Assembly (NCBI RefSeq): GCF_902167145.1
Contig: NC_050100.1
Location: forward strand, 202,777,974 to 202,841,973
Direction of reading: 5' to 3'
Origin: Zea mays
Lineage: Eukaryota; Streptophyta; Magnoliopsida; Poales; Poaceae
Length of the DNA stretch: 64,000 bases
Part shown: piece by piece, positions 49,225-63,200 of the stretch
Numbering within the stretch: position 1 is the stretch's first letter
Layout of the letters: every line of letters begins with the position of its first letter
Notes under the pieces: model-generated
What the model saw: only the letters and a program-made list of their open reading frames with translations
Told to the model about the DNA's origin: nothing
The model's database searches: none
Made by a program: the position numbers and the translations under genes

Positions 49225-52200
49225 TCAATGGCCACACAACCCCCATTTTTGTCGAAAATAGCCATGAATGACCCTTTTCAAAAATACCAAAGGCTAACAC
49301 ATTCGGATTTTTGCCCAATAAATGGTCTCCACCAGAAATCCAAGAATGTGATCTATGGCAAGGAAACATATGTGGGGTGAGGTGTACGAGCCTCTGGTCG
49401 ATGATCAATGGCCACACAACCCCCATTTTACCGAAAATAGCCATGAACGACCATTTTCAATAATACCGAAGGCTAACACGTACGAGTTTTTAACCAAGAA
49501 ATGGTCTCCACCAGAAATCCAAGAATGTGATCTATGGCAAGGAAACATATGTGGGGTGAGGTTTATGAGCCTCTAGTCGATTATAAATGGCCACACAACC
49601 CCCATTTTTTATGAAAATAGCCATGAGCGACCATTTTCAATAATACTAGAGGCTAACACCTACAGATTTTTTACCAAGAAATGGTCTCCACCAGAAATCC
49701 AAGAATGTGATCTATGGCAAGGAAACATATGTGGGGTGAGGTGTATGAGCATCTGGTCGATGATCAATGGCCACACAACCCCCATTTTTGTCGAAAATAG
49801 CCATGAACGACCATTTTCAATAATACCGAAGGCTAAAACCTACGGATTTTTGACCAAGAAATGGTCTCTACCAGAAATCCAAGAATGTGATCTACGGCAA
49901 GGAAACTTATGTGGTGTGAGGTGTATGAGCCTTTGGTCGACGAGCAATGGCCACACAACCCTAATTTTTGTCGAAAATAGCCATGAACGACCATTTTCAA
50001 TGACACTGAAGGCTAACACCTACGGATTTTTGACCAAGAAATGGTCTCCACCATAAATCCAAGAATGTGATCTATGACAAGGTAACATATGTGTAGTGAG
50101 GTGTATGAGCCTCTGGTCGAAGATCAATGGCCACACAACCCCCATTTTTTTCGAAAATAGCCATGAATGACCATTTTCAAAAATACCAAAGGCTAACACA
50201 TTCGGATTTTTGCCCAAGAAACGGTCTCCACCAGAAATCCATGAATGTGATCTATGGCAAGGAAACATATGTGGGGTGAGGTGTACGAGCCTCTGGTCGA
50301 CGATCAATGGCCACACAACCCCCATTTTGCCGAAAATAGCCATGAACGACCATTTTCAATAATACCGAAGGCTAACACGTACGAGTTTTTTACCAAGAAA
50401 TGGTCTCCACCAGAAATCCACGAATGTGATCTATGGCAAGGAAACATATGGGGTGAGGTTTATGAGCCTCTAGTCGATGATAAATGGCCACACAACCCCC
50501 ATTTTTTTTGAAAATATCCATGATCGACCATTTTCAATAATACTAGAGGCTAACACCTACGGATTTTTGACCAAGAAATGGTCTCCACCAGAAATCCAAG
50601 AATGTGATCTATGGCAAGGAAACATATGTGGGGTGAAGTGTACGAGCCTCTGGTCGATGATCAATGGCCACACAACCCCCATTTTTGTCGAAAATAGCCA
50701 TGAACGACCATTTTCAATGACACTAAAGGCTAACACCTATGGATTTCTGACCAAGAAATGGTCTCCACCATAAATCCAAGAATGTGATCTATGGCAAGGA
50801 AACATATGTGTAGGTGTATGAGCCTCTGGTCGAAGATCAATGGCCACACAACCCCCATTTTTGTCGAAAATAGCCATGAATGACCCTTTTCAAAAATACC
50901 AAAGGCTAACACATTCGGATTTTTGCCCAATAAATGGTCTCCACCAGAAATCCAAGAATGTGATCTATGGCAAGGAAACATATGTGGGGTGAGGTGTACG
51001 AGCCTCTGGTCGATGATCAATGGCACACAACCCCCATTTTGCCGAAAATAGCCATGAACGACCATTTTCAATAATACCGAAGGCTAACACGTACGAGTTT
51101 TTGACCAAGAAATGGTCTCCACCAGAAATCCAAGAATGTGATCTATGGCAAGGAAACATATGTGGGGTGAGGTTTATGAGCCTCTAGTCGATGATAAATG
51201 GCCACACAACCCCCATTTTTTATGAAAATAGCCATGAGCGACCATTTTCAATAATACTAGAGGCTAACACCTACGGATTTTTTACCAAGAAATGGTCTCC
51301 ACCAGAAATCCAAGAATGTGATCTATGGCAAGGAAACATATGTGGGGTGAGGTGTATGAGCATCTGGTCGATGATCAATGGCCACACAACCCCCATTTTT
51401 GTCGAAAATAGCCATGAATGACCCTTTTCAAAAATACCAAAGGCTAACACATTCGGATTTTTGCCCAATAAATGGTCTCCACCAGAAATCCAAGAATGTG
51501 ATCTATGGCAAGGAAACATATGTGGGGTGAGGTGTACGAGCCTCTGGTCGATGATCAATGGCCACACAACCCCCATTTTGCCGAAAATAGCCATGAACGA
51601 CCATTTTCAATAATACCGAAGGCTAACACGTACGAGTTTTTGACCAAGAAATGGTCTCCACCAGAAATCCAAGAATGTGATCTATGGCAAGGAAACATAT
51701 GTGGGGTGAGGTTTATGAGCCTCTAGTCGATTATAAATGGCCACACAACCCCCATTTTTTATGAAAATAGCCATGAGCGACCATTTTCAATAATACTAGA
51801 GGCTAACACCTACAGATTTTTTACCAAGAAATGGTCTCCACCAGAAATCCAAGAATGTGATCTATGGCAAGGAAACATATGTGGGGTGAGGTGTATGAGC
51901 ATCTGGTCGATGATCAATGGCCACACAACCCCCATTTTTGTCGAAAATAGCCATGAACGACCATTTTCAATAATACCGAAGGCTAAAACCTACGGATTTT
52001 TGACCAAGAAATGGTCTCTACCAGAAATCCAAGAATGTGATCTACGGCAAGGAAACTTATGTGGTGTGAGGTGTATGAGCCTTTGGTCGACGAGCAATGG
52101 CCACACAACCCTAATTTTTGTCGAAAATAGCCATGAACGACCATTTTCAATGACACTGAAGGCTAACACCTACGGATTTTTGACCAAGAAATGGTCTCCA

Positions 52201-55200
52201 CCATAAATCCAAGAATGTGATCTATGACAAGGTAACATATGTGTAGTGAGGTGTATGAGCCTCTGGTCGAAGATCAATGGCCACACAACCCCCATTTTTT
52301 TCGAAAATAGCCATGAATGACCATTTTCAAAAATACCAAAGGCTAACACATTCGGATTTTTGCCCAAGAAACGGTCTCCACCAGAAATCCATGAATGTGA
52401 TCTATGGCAAGGAAACATATGTGGGGTGAGGTGTACGAGCCTCTGGTCGATGATCAATGGCCACACAACCCCCATTTTGCCGAAAATAGCCATGAACGAC
52501 CATTTTCAATAATACCGAAGGCTAACACGTACGAGTTTTTTTACCAAGAAATGGTCTCCACCAGAAATCCACGAATGTGATCTATGGCAAGGAAACATAT
52601 GGGGTGAGGTTTATGAGCCTCTAGTCGATGATAAATGGCCACACAACCCCCATTTTTTTTGAAAATATCCATGATCGACCATTTTCAATAATACTAGAGG
52701 CTAACACCTACGGATTTTTGACCAAGAAATGGTCTCCACCAGAAATCCAAGAATGTGATCTATGGCAAGGAAACATATGTGGGGTGAAGTGTACGAGCCT
52801 CTGGTCGATGATCAATGGCCACACAACCCCCATTTTTGTCGAAAATAGCCATGAACGACCATTTTCAATGACACTAAAGGCTAACACCTATGGATTTCTG
52901 ACCAAGAAATGGTCTCCACCATAAATCCAAGAATGTGATCTATGGCAAGGAAACATATGTGTAGGTGTATGAGCCTCTGGTCGAAGATCAATGGCCACAC
53001 AACCCCCATTTTTGTCGAAAATAGCCATGAATGACCCTTTTCAAAAATACCAAAGGCTAACACATTCGGATTTTTGCCCAATAAATGGTCTCCACCAGAA
53101 ATCCAAGAATGTGATCTATGGCAAGGAAACATATGTGGGGTGAGGTGTACGAGCCTCTGGTCAATGATCAATGGCACACAACCCCCATTTTGCCGAAAAT
53201 AGCCATGAACGACCATTTTCAATAATACCGAAGGCTAACACGTACGAGTTTTTGACCAAGAAATGGTCTCCACCAGAAATCCAAGAATGTGATCTATGGC
53301 AAGGAAACATATGTGGGGTGAGGTTTATGAGCCTCTAGTCGATGATAAATGGCCACACAACCCCCATTTTTTATGAAAATTGCCATGAGCGACCATTTTC
53401 AATAATACTAGAGGCTAACACCTACGGATTTTTTACCAAGAAATGGTCTCCACCAGAAATCCAAGAATGTGATCTATGGCAAGGAAACATATGTGGGGTG
53501 AGGTGTATGAGCATCTGGTCGATGATCAATGGCCACACAACCCCCATTTTTGTCGAAAATAGCCATGAATGACCCTTTTCAAAAATACCAAAGGCTAACA
53601 CATTCGGATTTTTGCCTAATAAATGGTCTCCACCAGAAATCCAAGAATGTGATCTATGGCAAGGAAACATATGTGGGGTGAGGTGTACGAGCCTCTGGTC
53701 GATGATCAATGGCCACACAACCCCCATTTTGCCGAAAATAGCCATGAACGACCATTTTCAATAATACCGAAGGCTAACACGTACGAGTTTTTGACCAAGA
53801 AATGGTCTCCACCAGAAATCCCAGAATGTGATCTATGGCAAGGAAACATATGTGGGGTGAGGTTTATGAGCCTCTAGTCGATGATAAATGGCCACACAAC
53901 CCCCATTTTTTATGAAAATAGCCATGAGCGACCATTTTCAATAATACTAGAGGCTAACACCTACAGATTTTTTACCAAGAAATGGTCTCCACCAGAAATC
54001 CAAGAATGTGATCTATGGCAAGGAAACATATGTGGGGTGAGGTGTATGAGCATCTGGTCGATGATCAATGGCCACCCAACCCCCATTTTTGTCGAAAATA
54101 GCCATGAACGACCATTTTCAATAATACCGAAGGCTAAAACCTACAGATTTTTGACCAAGAAATGGTCTCTACCAGAAATCCAAGAATGTGATCTACGGCA
54201 AGGAAACTTATGTGGTGTGAGGTGTATGAGCCTTTGGTCGACGAGCAATGGCCACACAACCCTAATTTTTTTCGAAAATAGCCATGAACGACCATTTTCA
54301 ATGACACTGAAGGCTAACACCTACGGATTTTTGACCAAGAAATGGTCTCCACCATAAATCCAAGAATGTGATCTATGACAAGGTAACATATGTGTAGTGA
54401 GGTGTATGAGCCTCTGGTCGAAGATCAATGGCCACACAACCCCCATTTTTTTCGAAAATAGCCATGAATGACCATTTTCAAAAATACCAAAGGCTAACAC
54501 ATTCGGATTTTTGCCCAAGAAACGGTCTCCACCAGAAATCCATGAATGTGATCTATGGCAAGGAAACATATGTGGGGTGAGGTGTACGAGCCTCTGGTCG
54601 ATGATCAATGGCCACACAACCCCCATTTTGCCGAAAATAGCCATGAACGACCATTTTCAATAATACCGAAGGCTAACACGTACGAGTTTTTTTACCAAGA
54701 AATGGTCTCCACCAGAAATCCACGAATGTGATCTATGGCAAGGAAACATATGGGGTGAGGTTTATGAGCCTCTAGTCGATGATAAATGGCCACACAACCC
54801 CCATTTTTTTTGAAAATATCCATGATCGACCATTTTCAATAATACTAGAGGCTAACACCTACGGATTTTTGACCAAGAAATGGTCTCCACCAGAAATCCA
54901 AGAATGTGATCTATGGCAAGGAAACATATGTGGGGTGAAGTGTACGAGCCTCTGGTCGATGATCAATGGCCACACAACCCCCATTTTTGTCGAAAATAGC
55001 CATGAACGACCATTTTCAATGACACTAAAGGCTAACACCTATGGATTTCTGACCAAGAAATGGTCTCCACCATAAATCCAAGAATGTGATCTATGGCAAG
55101 GAAACATATGTGTAGATGTATGAGCCTCTGGTCGAAGATCAATGGCCACACAACCCCCATTTTGGTCGAAAATAGCCATGAATGACCCTTTTCAAAAATA

Positions 55201-56350
55201 CCAAAGGCTAACACATTCGGATTTTTGCCCAATAAATGGTCTCCACCAGAAATCCAAGAATGTGATCTATGGCAAGGAAACATATGTGGGGTGAGGTGTA
55301 CGAGCCTCTGGTCGATGATCAATGGCACACAACCCCCATTTTGCCGAAAATAGCCATGAACGACCATTTTCAATAATACCGAAGGCTAACACGTACGAGT
55401 TTTTGACCAAGAAATGGTCTCCACCAGAAATCCAAGAATGTGATCTATGGCAAGGAAACATATGTGGGGTGAGGTTTATGAGCCTCTAGTCGATGATAAA
55501 TGGCCACACAACCCCCATTTTTTATGAAAATAGCCATGAGCGACCATTTTCAATAATACTAGAGGCTAACACCTACAGATTTTTTACCAAGAAATGGTCT
55601 CCACCAGAAATCCAAGAATGTGATCTATGGCAAGGAAACATATGTGGGGTGAGGTGTATGAGCATCTGGTCGATGATCAATGGCCACACAACCCCCATTT
55701 TTGTCGAAAATAGCCATGAACGACCATTTTCAATAATACCGAAGGCTAAAACCTACGGATTTTTGACCAAGAAATGGTCTCTACCAGAAATCCAAGAATG
55801 TGATCTACGGCAAGGAAACTTATGTGGTGTGAGGTGTATGAGCCTTTGGTCGACGAGCAATGGCCACACAACCCTAATTTTTGTCGAAAATAGCCATGAA
55901 CGACCATTTTCAATGACACTGAAGGCTAACACCTACGGATTTTTTACCAAGAAATGGTCTCCACCATAAATCCAAGAATGTGATCTATGACAAGGTAACA
56001 TATGTGTAGTGAGGTGTATGAGCCTCTGGTCGAAGATCAATGGCCACACAACCCCCATTTTTTCGAAAATAGCCATGAATGACCATTTTCAAAAATACCA
56101 AAGGCTAACACATTCGGATTTTTGCCCAAGAAACGGTCTCCACCAGAAATCCATGAATGTGATATATGGCAAGGAAACATATGTGGGGTGAGGTGTACGA
56201 GCCTCTGGTCGATGATCAATGGCCACACAACCCCCATTTTGCTGAAAATAGCCATGAACGACCATTTTCAATAATACCGAAGGCTAACACGTACGAGTTT
56301 TTTTACCAAGAAATGGTCTCCACCAGAAATCCACGAATGTGATCTATGGC
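49225..56350 (+). repeat. 12-monomer higher-order repeat, two full 2151-bp copies, a third shortened by about 540 bp, and a partial fourth
   Basis: Private variants recur at shifts of 2150-2151 bp: GAATGACCCTTTTC, GAGCATCTGG, TGGTCGACGAGCAATGG, TCTATGACAAGGTAACATATG, AACATATGGGGTGAGG and TTTTTTTTGAAAATATCCATGATC at about 50500, 52655, 54805 and 56420. The last step, 53881 to 55493, is only 1612 bp, so a three-monomer segment is absent. Copies differ at only a few sites. Confidence 0.78.
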
Positions 56351-56389
56351 AAGGAAACATATGGGGTGAGGTTTATGAGCCTCTAGTCG

Positions 56390-58370
56390 ATGATAAATGG
56401 CCACACAACCCCCATTTTTTTTGAAAATATCCATGATCGACCATTTTCAATAATACTAGAGGCTAACACCTACGGATTTTTGACCAAGAAATGGTCTCCA
56501 CCAGAAATCCAAGAATGTGATCTATGGCAAGGAAACATATGTGGGGTGAGGTGTATGAGCCTCTGGTCGATGATCAATGGCCACACAACACCCATTTTTG
56601 TTGAAAATAGCCATGAACGACCATTTACAATAATACCGAAGGCTAACACCTACAGATTTTTGAACAAGAAATGGTCTCCACCAGAAATCCAAGAATGTGA
56701 TCTACGGCAAGGAAACATATGTGGGGTGAGGTGTATGTGCCTCTGGTCGACGATCAATGGCCACACAACCCTAATTTTTGTCGAAAATAGCCATGAACGA
56801 CCATTTTCAATGACACTAAAGGCTAACTCCTAAGGATTTTTGACCAAGAAATGGTCTCCACCATAAATCCAAGAATGTGATCTATGGCAAAGAAACATAT
56901 GTGTAGTGAGGTGTATGAGCCTCTGGTCGAAGATCAATGGCCACACAACCCCCATTTTTGTCGAAAATAGCCATGAATGAACATTTTCAAAAATACCAAA
57001 GGCTAACACATTCGGATTTTTGCCCAAGAAATGGTCTCCACCAGAAATCCAAGAATGTGGTCTATGACAAGGAAACATATGTGGGGTGAGGTGTACGAGC
57101 CTGTGGTCGATGATCAATGGCCACACAACCCCCATTTTGCCGAAAATAGCCATGAATGACCATTTTCAATAATACCGAAGGCTAACACGTACGAGTTTTT
57201 GACCAAGAAATGGTCTCCACCAGAAATTCAAGAATGTGATCTATGGTAAGGAAGCATATGTGGGGTGAGGTTTATGAGCCTTTAGTCGATGATAAATGGC
57301 CACACAACCCCCATTTTTTATGAAAATAGCCATGAGCGACCATTTTCAATAATACTAGAGGCTAACACCTATGGATTTTTGACCAAGAAATGGTCTCCAC
57401 CAGAAATCCAAGAATGTGATCTATGGCAAGGAAACATTTGTGGGGTGAGGTGTATGAGCCTCTGGTCGATGATCTATGGCCACACAACCCCCATTTTTGT
57501 CGAAAATAGCCATGAACGACCATTTTCAATAATACCGAAGGCTAACACCTATGGATTTTTTATCAAGAAATGTTCTCCACCAGAAAACCAAGAATGTGTT
57601 CAACGGCAAGGAAACATATGTGGGGTGAGGTGTATGAGCCTCTGGTCGACGATCAATGGCCACACAACCCTAATTTATGTCGAAAATAGCCATGAACGAC
57701 CATTTTCAATGACACTGAACGCTAACACCTTCGGATTTTTGACCAAGAAATGGTCTCCACCATAAATCCAAGAATATGTGTAGTGAGGTGTATGAGCCTC
57801 TGGTCGAAGATCAATGGCCACACAACCCCCATTTTTGTCGAAAATAGCCATGAATGACCATTTTCAAAAATACCAAAGGCTAACACATTCGGATTTTTGC
57901 CCAAGAAATGGTCTCCACCAGAAATCCAAGAATGTGATCTATGGCAAGGAAACATATGTGGGGTGAGGTGTACAAGCCTCTAGTCGATGATCAATGGCCA
58001 CACAACCCCCATTTTGCCGAAAATAGCCATGAACGACCATTTTCAATAATACCAAAGGCTAACACGTACGAGTTTTTGACCAAGAAATGGTCTCCACCAG
58101 AAATCCAAGAATGTGATCTATGGCAAGGAAGCATATGTGGGGTGAGGTTTATGAGCCTCTAGTCGATGATAAATGGCAACACAACCCCCATTTTTTATGA
58201 AAATAGCCATGAGCGACCATTTTCAATAATACTAGAGGCTAACACCTACGGATTTTTGACCAAGAAATGGTTTCCACCAGAAATCCAAGAATATGATCTA
58301 TGGCAAGGAAACATATGTGGGGTGAGGTGTATGAGCCTCTGGTTGATGATCAATGGCCACACGACCCCCA
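56390..58370 (+). repeat. Spaced duplication of about 2 kb, copy 1
   Basis: Matches 61220-63200 at a shift of 4829-4830 bp. Shared private variants are GGCTAACTCCTAAGG (56820, 61650), TCTATGACAAGG after GTGG (57061, 61891), TTTTTTATCAAGAAATGTTCTCC (57555, 62385) and the AAGAATATGTGTAGTGAGG deletion (57771, 62600). Confidence 0.75.
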
Positions 58371-59149
58371 TTTTTGTCGAAAATAGCCATGAATGACCAT
58401 TTTCAATAATACTGAAGGCTAACACGTACAGATTTTTGACCAATAAATGGTCTCCACCGGATATCCAAGAATGTGATCTATGGCAAGGAAACATATGTCG
58501 GGTGTGGTGTACGAGCCTCTGGTCGATGATCATTGGCCACACAACCCCCATTTTTGTCGAAAATAGCCATGAACGACCATTTTCAATAATACCGAAGGCT
58601 AACACGTACGGATTTTTGACCAAGAAATGGTCTCCACCAGAAATCCAAGAATGTGATCTATGGCAAGGAAACATATGTGGGGTGAATTGCACGAGCCTCT
58701 GGTCGATGATAAATGGCCACACAACCCCCATTTTAGTCGAAAATAGCCATGAACCACCATTTTCAATAATACCGAAGGCTAACACCAACAGATTTTTGAC
58801 CAAGGAATGGTCTCCTCCAGAAATCCAAGAATGTGATCTATGGAAAGAAAACATATGTGGGGTGAAGTGTACGAGCCTCTGGTCGATGATCAATGGCCAC
58901 ACAACCCCCATTTTTGTCGAAAATAGCCATGAACGACCATTTTCAATGACACTAAAGGCTAACACCTATGGATTTCTGACCAAGAAATGGTCTCCACCAT
59001 AAATCCAAGAATGTGATCTTTGGCAAGGAAACATATGTGTAGGTGTATGAGCCTCTGGTCGAAAATCAATGGCCACACAACCCCCATTTTTGTCGAAAAT
59101 ACCCGTGAATGACCATTTTCAAAAATACCAAAGGCTAACACATTCGGAT

Positions 59150-60950
59150 TTTTGCCCAAGAAATGGTCGCCACCAGAAATCCAAGAATGTGATCTATGGC
59201 AAGGAAACATATGTGGGGTGAGGTGTACGAGCCTCTGGTCGATGATCAATGGCCACACAACCCCCATTTTGCCGAAAATAGCCATGAACGACCATTTTCA
59301 ATAGTACCGAAGGCTAACACGTACGCGTTTTTGACCAAGAAATGGTCTCCACCAGAAATCCAAGAATGTGATCTATGGCAAGGAAACATATGTGGGATGA
59401 GGTTTATGAGCCTCTAGTCGATGATAAATGGCCACACAACCCCCATTTTTTATGAAAATAGCCATGAGCGACCATTTTCAATAATACTAGAGGCTAACAC
59501 CTACGGATTTTTGACCAAGAAATGGTCTCCACCAGAAATCCAAGAATGTGATCTATGGCAAGGAAACATATGTGGGGTGAGGTGTATGAGCCTCTGGTCG
59601 ATGATCAATGGCCACACAACCCCCATTTTTGTCGAAAATAGCCATGAACGACCATTTTCAATAATACCGAAGGCTAACACCTACGGATTTTCGACCAAGA
59701 AATGGTCTCTACCAGAAATCCAAGAATGTGATCTACGGCAAGGAAACTTATGTGGTGTGAGGTGTATGAGCCTCTGGTCGACGATCAATGGCCACACAAC
59801 CCTAATTTTTGTCGAAAATAGCCATGAACGACCATTTTCAATGACACTGAAGGCTAACACCTACGGATTTTTGACCAAGAAATGGTCTCCACCATAAATC
59901 CAAGAATGTGATCTATGACAAGGAAACATATGTGTAGTGAGGTGTATGAGCCTCTGGTCGAAGATCAATGGCCACACAACCCCCATTTTTGTCGAAAATA
60001 GCCATGAATGACCATTTTCAAAAATACCAAAGGCTAACACATTCGGATTTTTGCCCAAGAAATGGTCGCCACCAGAAATCCAAGAATGTGATCTATGGCA
60101 AGGAAACATATGTGGGGTGAGGTGTACGAGCCTCTGGTCAATGATCAATGGCCACACAACCCCCATTTTGCCGAAAATAGCCATGAACGACCATTTTCAA
60201 TAATACCGAAGGCTAACACGTACGAGTTTTTGACCAAGAAATGGTCTCCACCAGAAATCCAAGAATGTGATCTATGGCAAGGAAACATATGTGGGGTGAG
60301 GTTTATGAGCCTCTAGTCGATGATAAATGGCCACACAACCCCCATTTTTTATGAAAATAGCCATGAGCGACCATTTTCAATAATACTAGAGGCTAACACC
60401 TACGGATTTTTGACCAAGAAATTGTCTCCACCAGAAATCCAAGAATGTGATCTATGGCAAGGAAACATATGTGGGGTGAGGTTTATGAGCCTCTGGTCAA
60501 TGATCAATGGCCACACAACCCCCATTTTTGTCGAAAATAGCCATGAACGACCATTTTCAATAATACCGAAGGCTAACACCTACGGATTTTTGACCAAGAA
60601 ATGGTCTCTACCAGAAATCCAAGAATGTGATCTACGACAAGGAAACTTATGTGGTGTGAGGTGTATGAGCCTCTAGTCGACGATCAATGGCCACACAACC
60701 CTAATTTTTGTCGAAAATAGCCATGAACGACCATTTTCAATGACACTGAAGGCTAACACCTACGGATTTTTGACCAAGAAATGGTCTCCACCATAAATCC
60801 AAGAATGTGATCTATGACAAGGAAACATATGTGTAGTGAGGTGTATGAGCCTCTGGTCGAAGATCAATGGCCACACAACCCCCATTTTTTTCGAAAATAG
60901 CCATGAATGACCATTTTCAAAAATGCCAAAGGCTAACACATTCGGATTTT
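59150..60950 (+). repeat. Pentameric 899-bp higher-order repeat, two copies
   Basis: Copies start near 59150 and 60049 and match at a shift of 899 bp. Shared marks include ATGGTCGCCACC, GTGTGAGGTGTATG after GGAAACTTATG, and TCTATGACAAGG. Monomer order is the same as in the pentamer at 32281-36414, although the private variants differ. Confidence 0.75.
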
Positions 60951-61219
60951 TGCCCAAGAAATGGTCTCCACCAGAAATCCATGAATGTGATCTATGGCAA
61001 GGAAACATATGTGGGGTGAGGTGTACGAGCCTCTGGTCGATGATCAATGGCCACACAACCCCCATTTTGCCGAAAATAGCTATGAACGACCATTTTCAAT
61101 AATACCGAAGGCTAACACGTACGAGTTTTTTTACCAAGAAATGGTCTCCACCAGAAATACAAGAATGTGATCTATGGCAAGGAAACATAAGTGGGGTGAG
61201 GTTTATGAGCCTCTAGTCG

Positions 61220-63200
61220 ATGATAAATGGCCACACAACCCCCATTTTTTATGAAAATATCCATGATCGACCATTTTCAATAATACTAGAGGCTAACACC
61301 TACGGATTTTTGACCAAGAAATGGTCTCCACCAGAAATCCAAGAATGTGATCTATGGCAAGGAAACATATGTGGGGTGAGGTGTATGAGCCTCTGGTCGA
61401 TGATCAATGGCCACACAACCCCCATTTTTGTCGAAAATAGCCATGAACGACCAATTTCAATAATACCGAAGGATAACACTTACGGATTTTTGAACAAGAA
61501 ATGGTCTCCACCAGAAATCCAAGAATGTGATCTACGGCAAGGAAACACATGTGGGGTGAGGTGTATGAGCCTCTGGTCGACGATCAATGGCCACACAACC
61601 CTAATTTTTGTCGAAAATAGCCATGAACGACCATTTTCAATGACACTGAAGGCTAACTCCTAAGGATTTTTGACCAAGAAATGGTCTCCACCATAAATCC
61701 AAGAATGTGATCTATGGCAAAGAAACATATGTGTAGTGAGGTGTATGAGCCTCTGGTCGAAGATCAATGGCCACACAACCCCCATTTTTGTCGAAAATAG
61801 CCATGAATGAACATTTTCAAAAATACCAAAGGCTAACACATTCGGATTTTTGCCCAAGAAATGGTCTCCACCAGAAATCCAAGAATGTGGTCTATGACAA
61901 GGAAACATATGTGGGGTGAGGTGTACGAGCCTCTGGTCGATGATCAATGGCCACACAACCCCCATTTTGCCGAAAATAGCCATGAACGACCATTTTCAAT
62001 AATACCAAAGGCTAACACGTACGAGTTTTTGACCAAGAAATGGTCTCGACCAGAAATTCAAGAATGTGATCTATGGCAAGGAAACATATATGGGGTGAGG
62101 TTTATGAGCCTCTAGTCGATGATAAATGGCCACACAACCCCCATTGTTTATGAAAATAGCCATGAGCGACCATTTTCAATAATACTAGAGGCTAACACCT
62201 ACGGATTTTTGACCAAGAAATGGTCTCCACCAGAAATCCAAGAATGTGATCTATGGCAAGGAAACATTTGTGGGGTGAGGTGTATGAGCCTCTGGTCGAT
62301 GATCAATGGCCACACAACCCCCATTTTTGTCGAAAATAGCCATGAACGACCATTTTCAATAATACCGAAGGCTAACACCTATGGATTTTTTATCAAGAAA
62401 TGTTCTCCACCAGAAATCCAAGAATGTGTTCAATGGCAAGGAAACATATGTGGGGTGAGGTGTATGAGCCTCTGGTCGACGATCAATGGCAACACAACCC
62501 TAATTTTTGTCGAAAATACCATGAACGACCATTTTCAATGACACTGAACGCTAACACCTACGGATTTTTGACCAAGAAATGGTCTCCACCATAAATCCAA
62601 GAATATGTGTAGTGAGGTGTATGAGCCTCTGGTCGAAGATCAATGGCCACACAACCCCCATTTTTGTTGAAAATAGCCATGAATGACCATTTTCAAAAAT
62701 ACCAAAGGCTAACACATTCGGATTTTTGCCCAAGAAATGGTCTCCACCAGAAATCCAAGAATGTGATCTATGGCAAGGAAACATATGTGGGGTGAGGTGT
62801 ACAAGCCTCTGGTCGATGACCAATGGCCACACAACCCCCATTTTGCCGAAAATAGCCATGAACGACCATTTTCAATAATACCAAAGGCTAACACGTACGA
62901 GTTTTTGACCAAGAAATGGTCTCCACCAGAAATCCAAGAATGTGATCTATGGCAAGGAAACATATGTGGGGTGAGGTTTATGAGCCTCTAGTCGATGATA
63001 AATGGCAACACAACCCCCATTTTTTATGAAAATAGCCATGAGCGACCATTTTCAATAATACTAGAGGCTAACACCTACGGATTTTTGACCAAGAAATGGT
63101 TTCCACCAGAAATCCAAGAATATGATCTATGGCAAGGAAACATATGTGGGGTGAGGTGTATGAGCCTCTGGTCGATGATCAATGGCCACACGAACCCCAT
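61220..63200 (+). repeat. Spaced duplication of about 2 kb, copy 2
   Basis: Second copy of 56390-58370, separated from the first by the region holding the 899-bp pair. It differs by small changes, such as ACCATGAACG with one missing base near 62518, and ATGATCAATGGCC in place of ATGATCTATGGCC. Confidence 0.75.

Noticed and set aside
26565..56350. Near-identical higher-order copies as pure assembly artefacts
   Set aside because: Copies differ by scattered substitutions and carry individual deletions (539-bp and 1612-bp steps), which argues for real copies. Copy number still needs read support.
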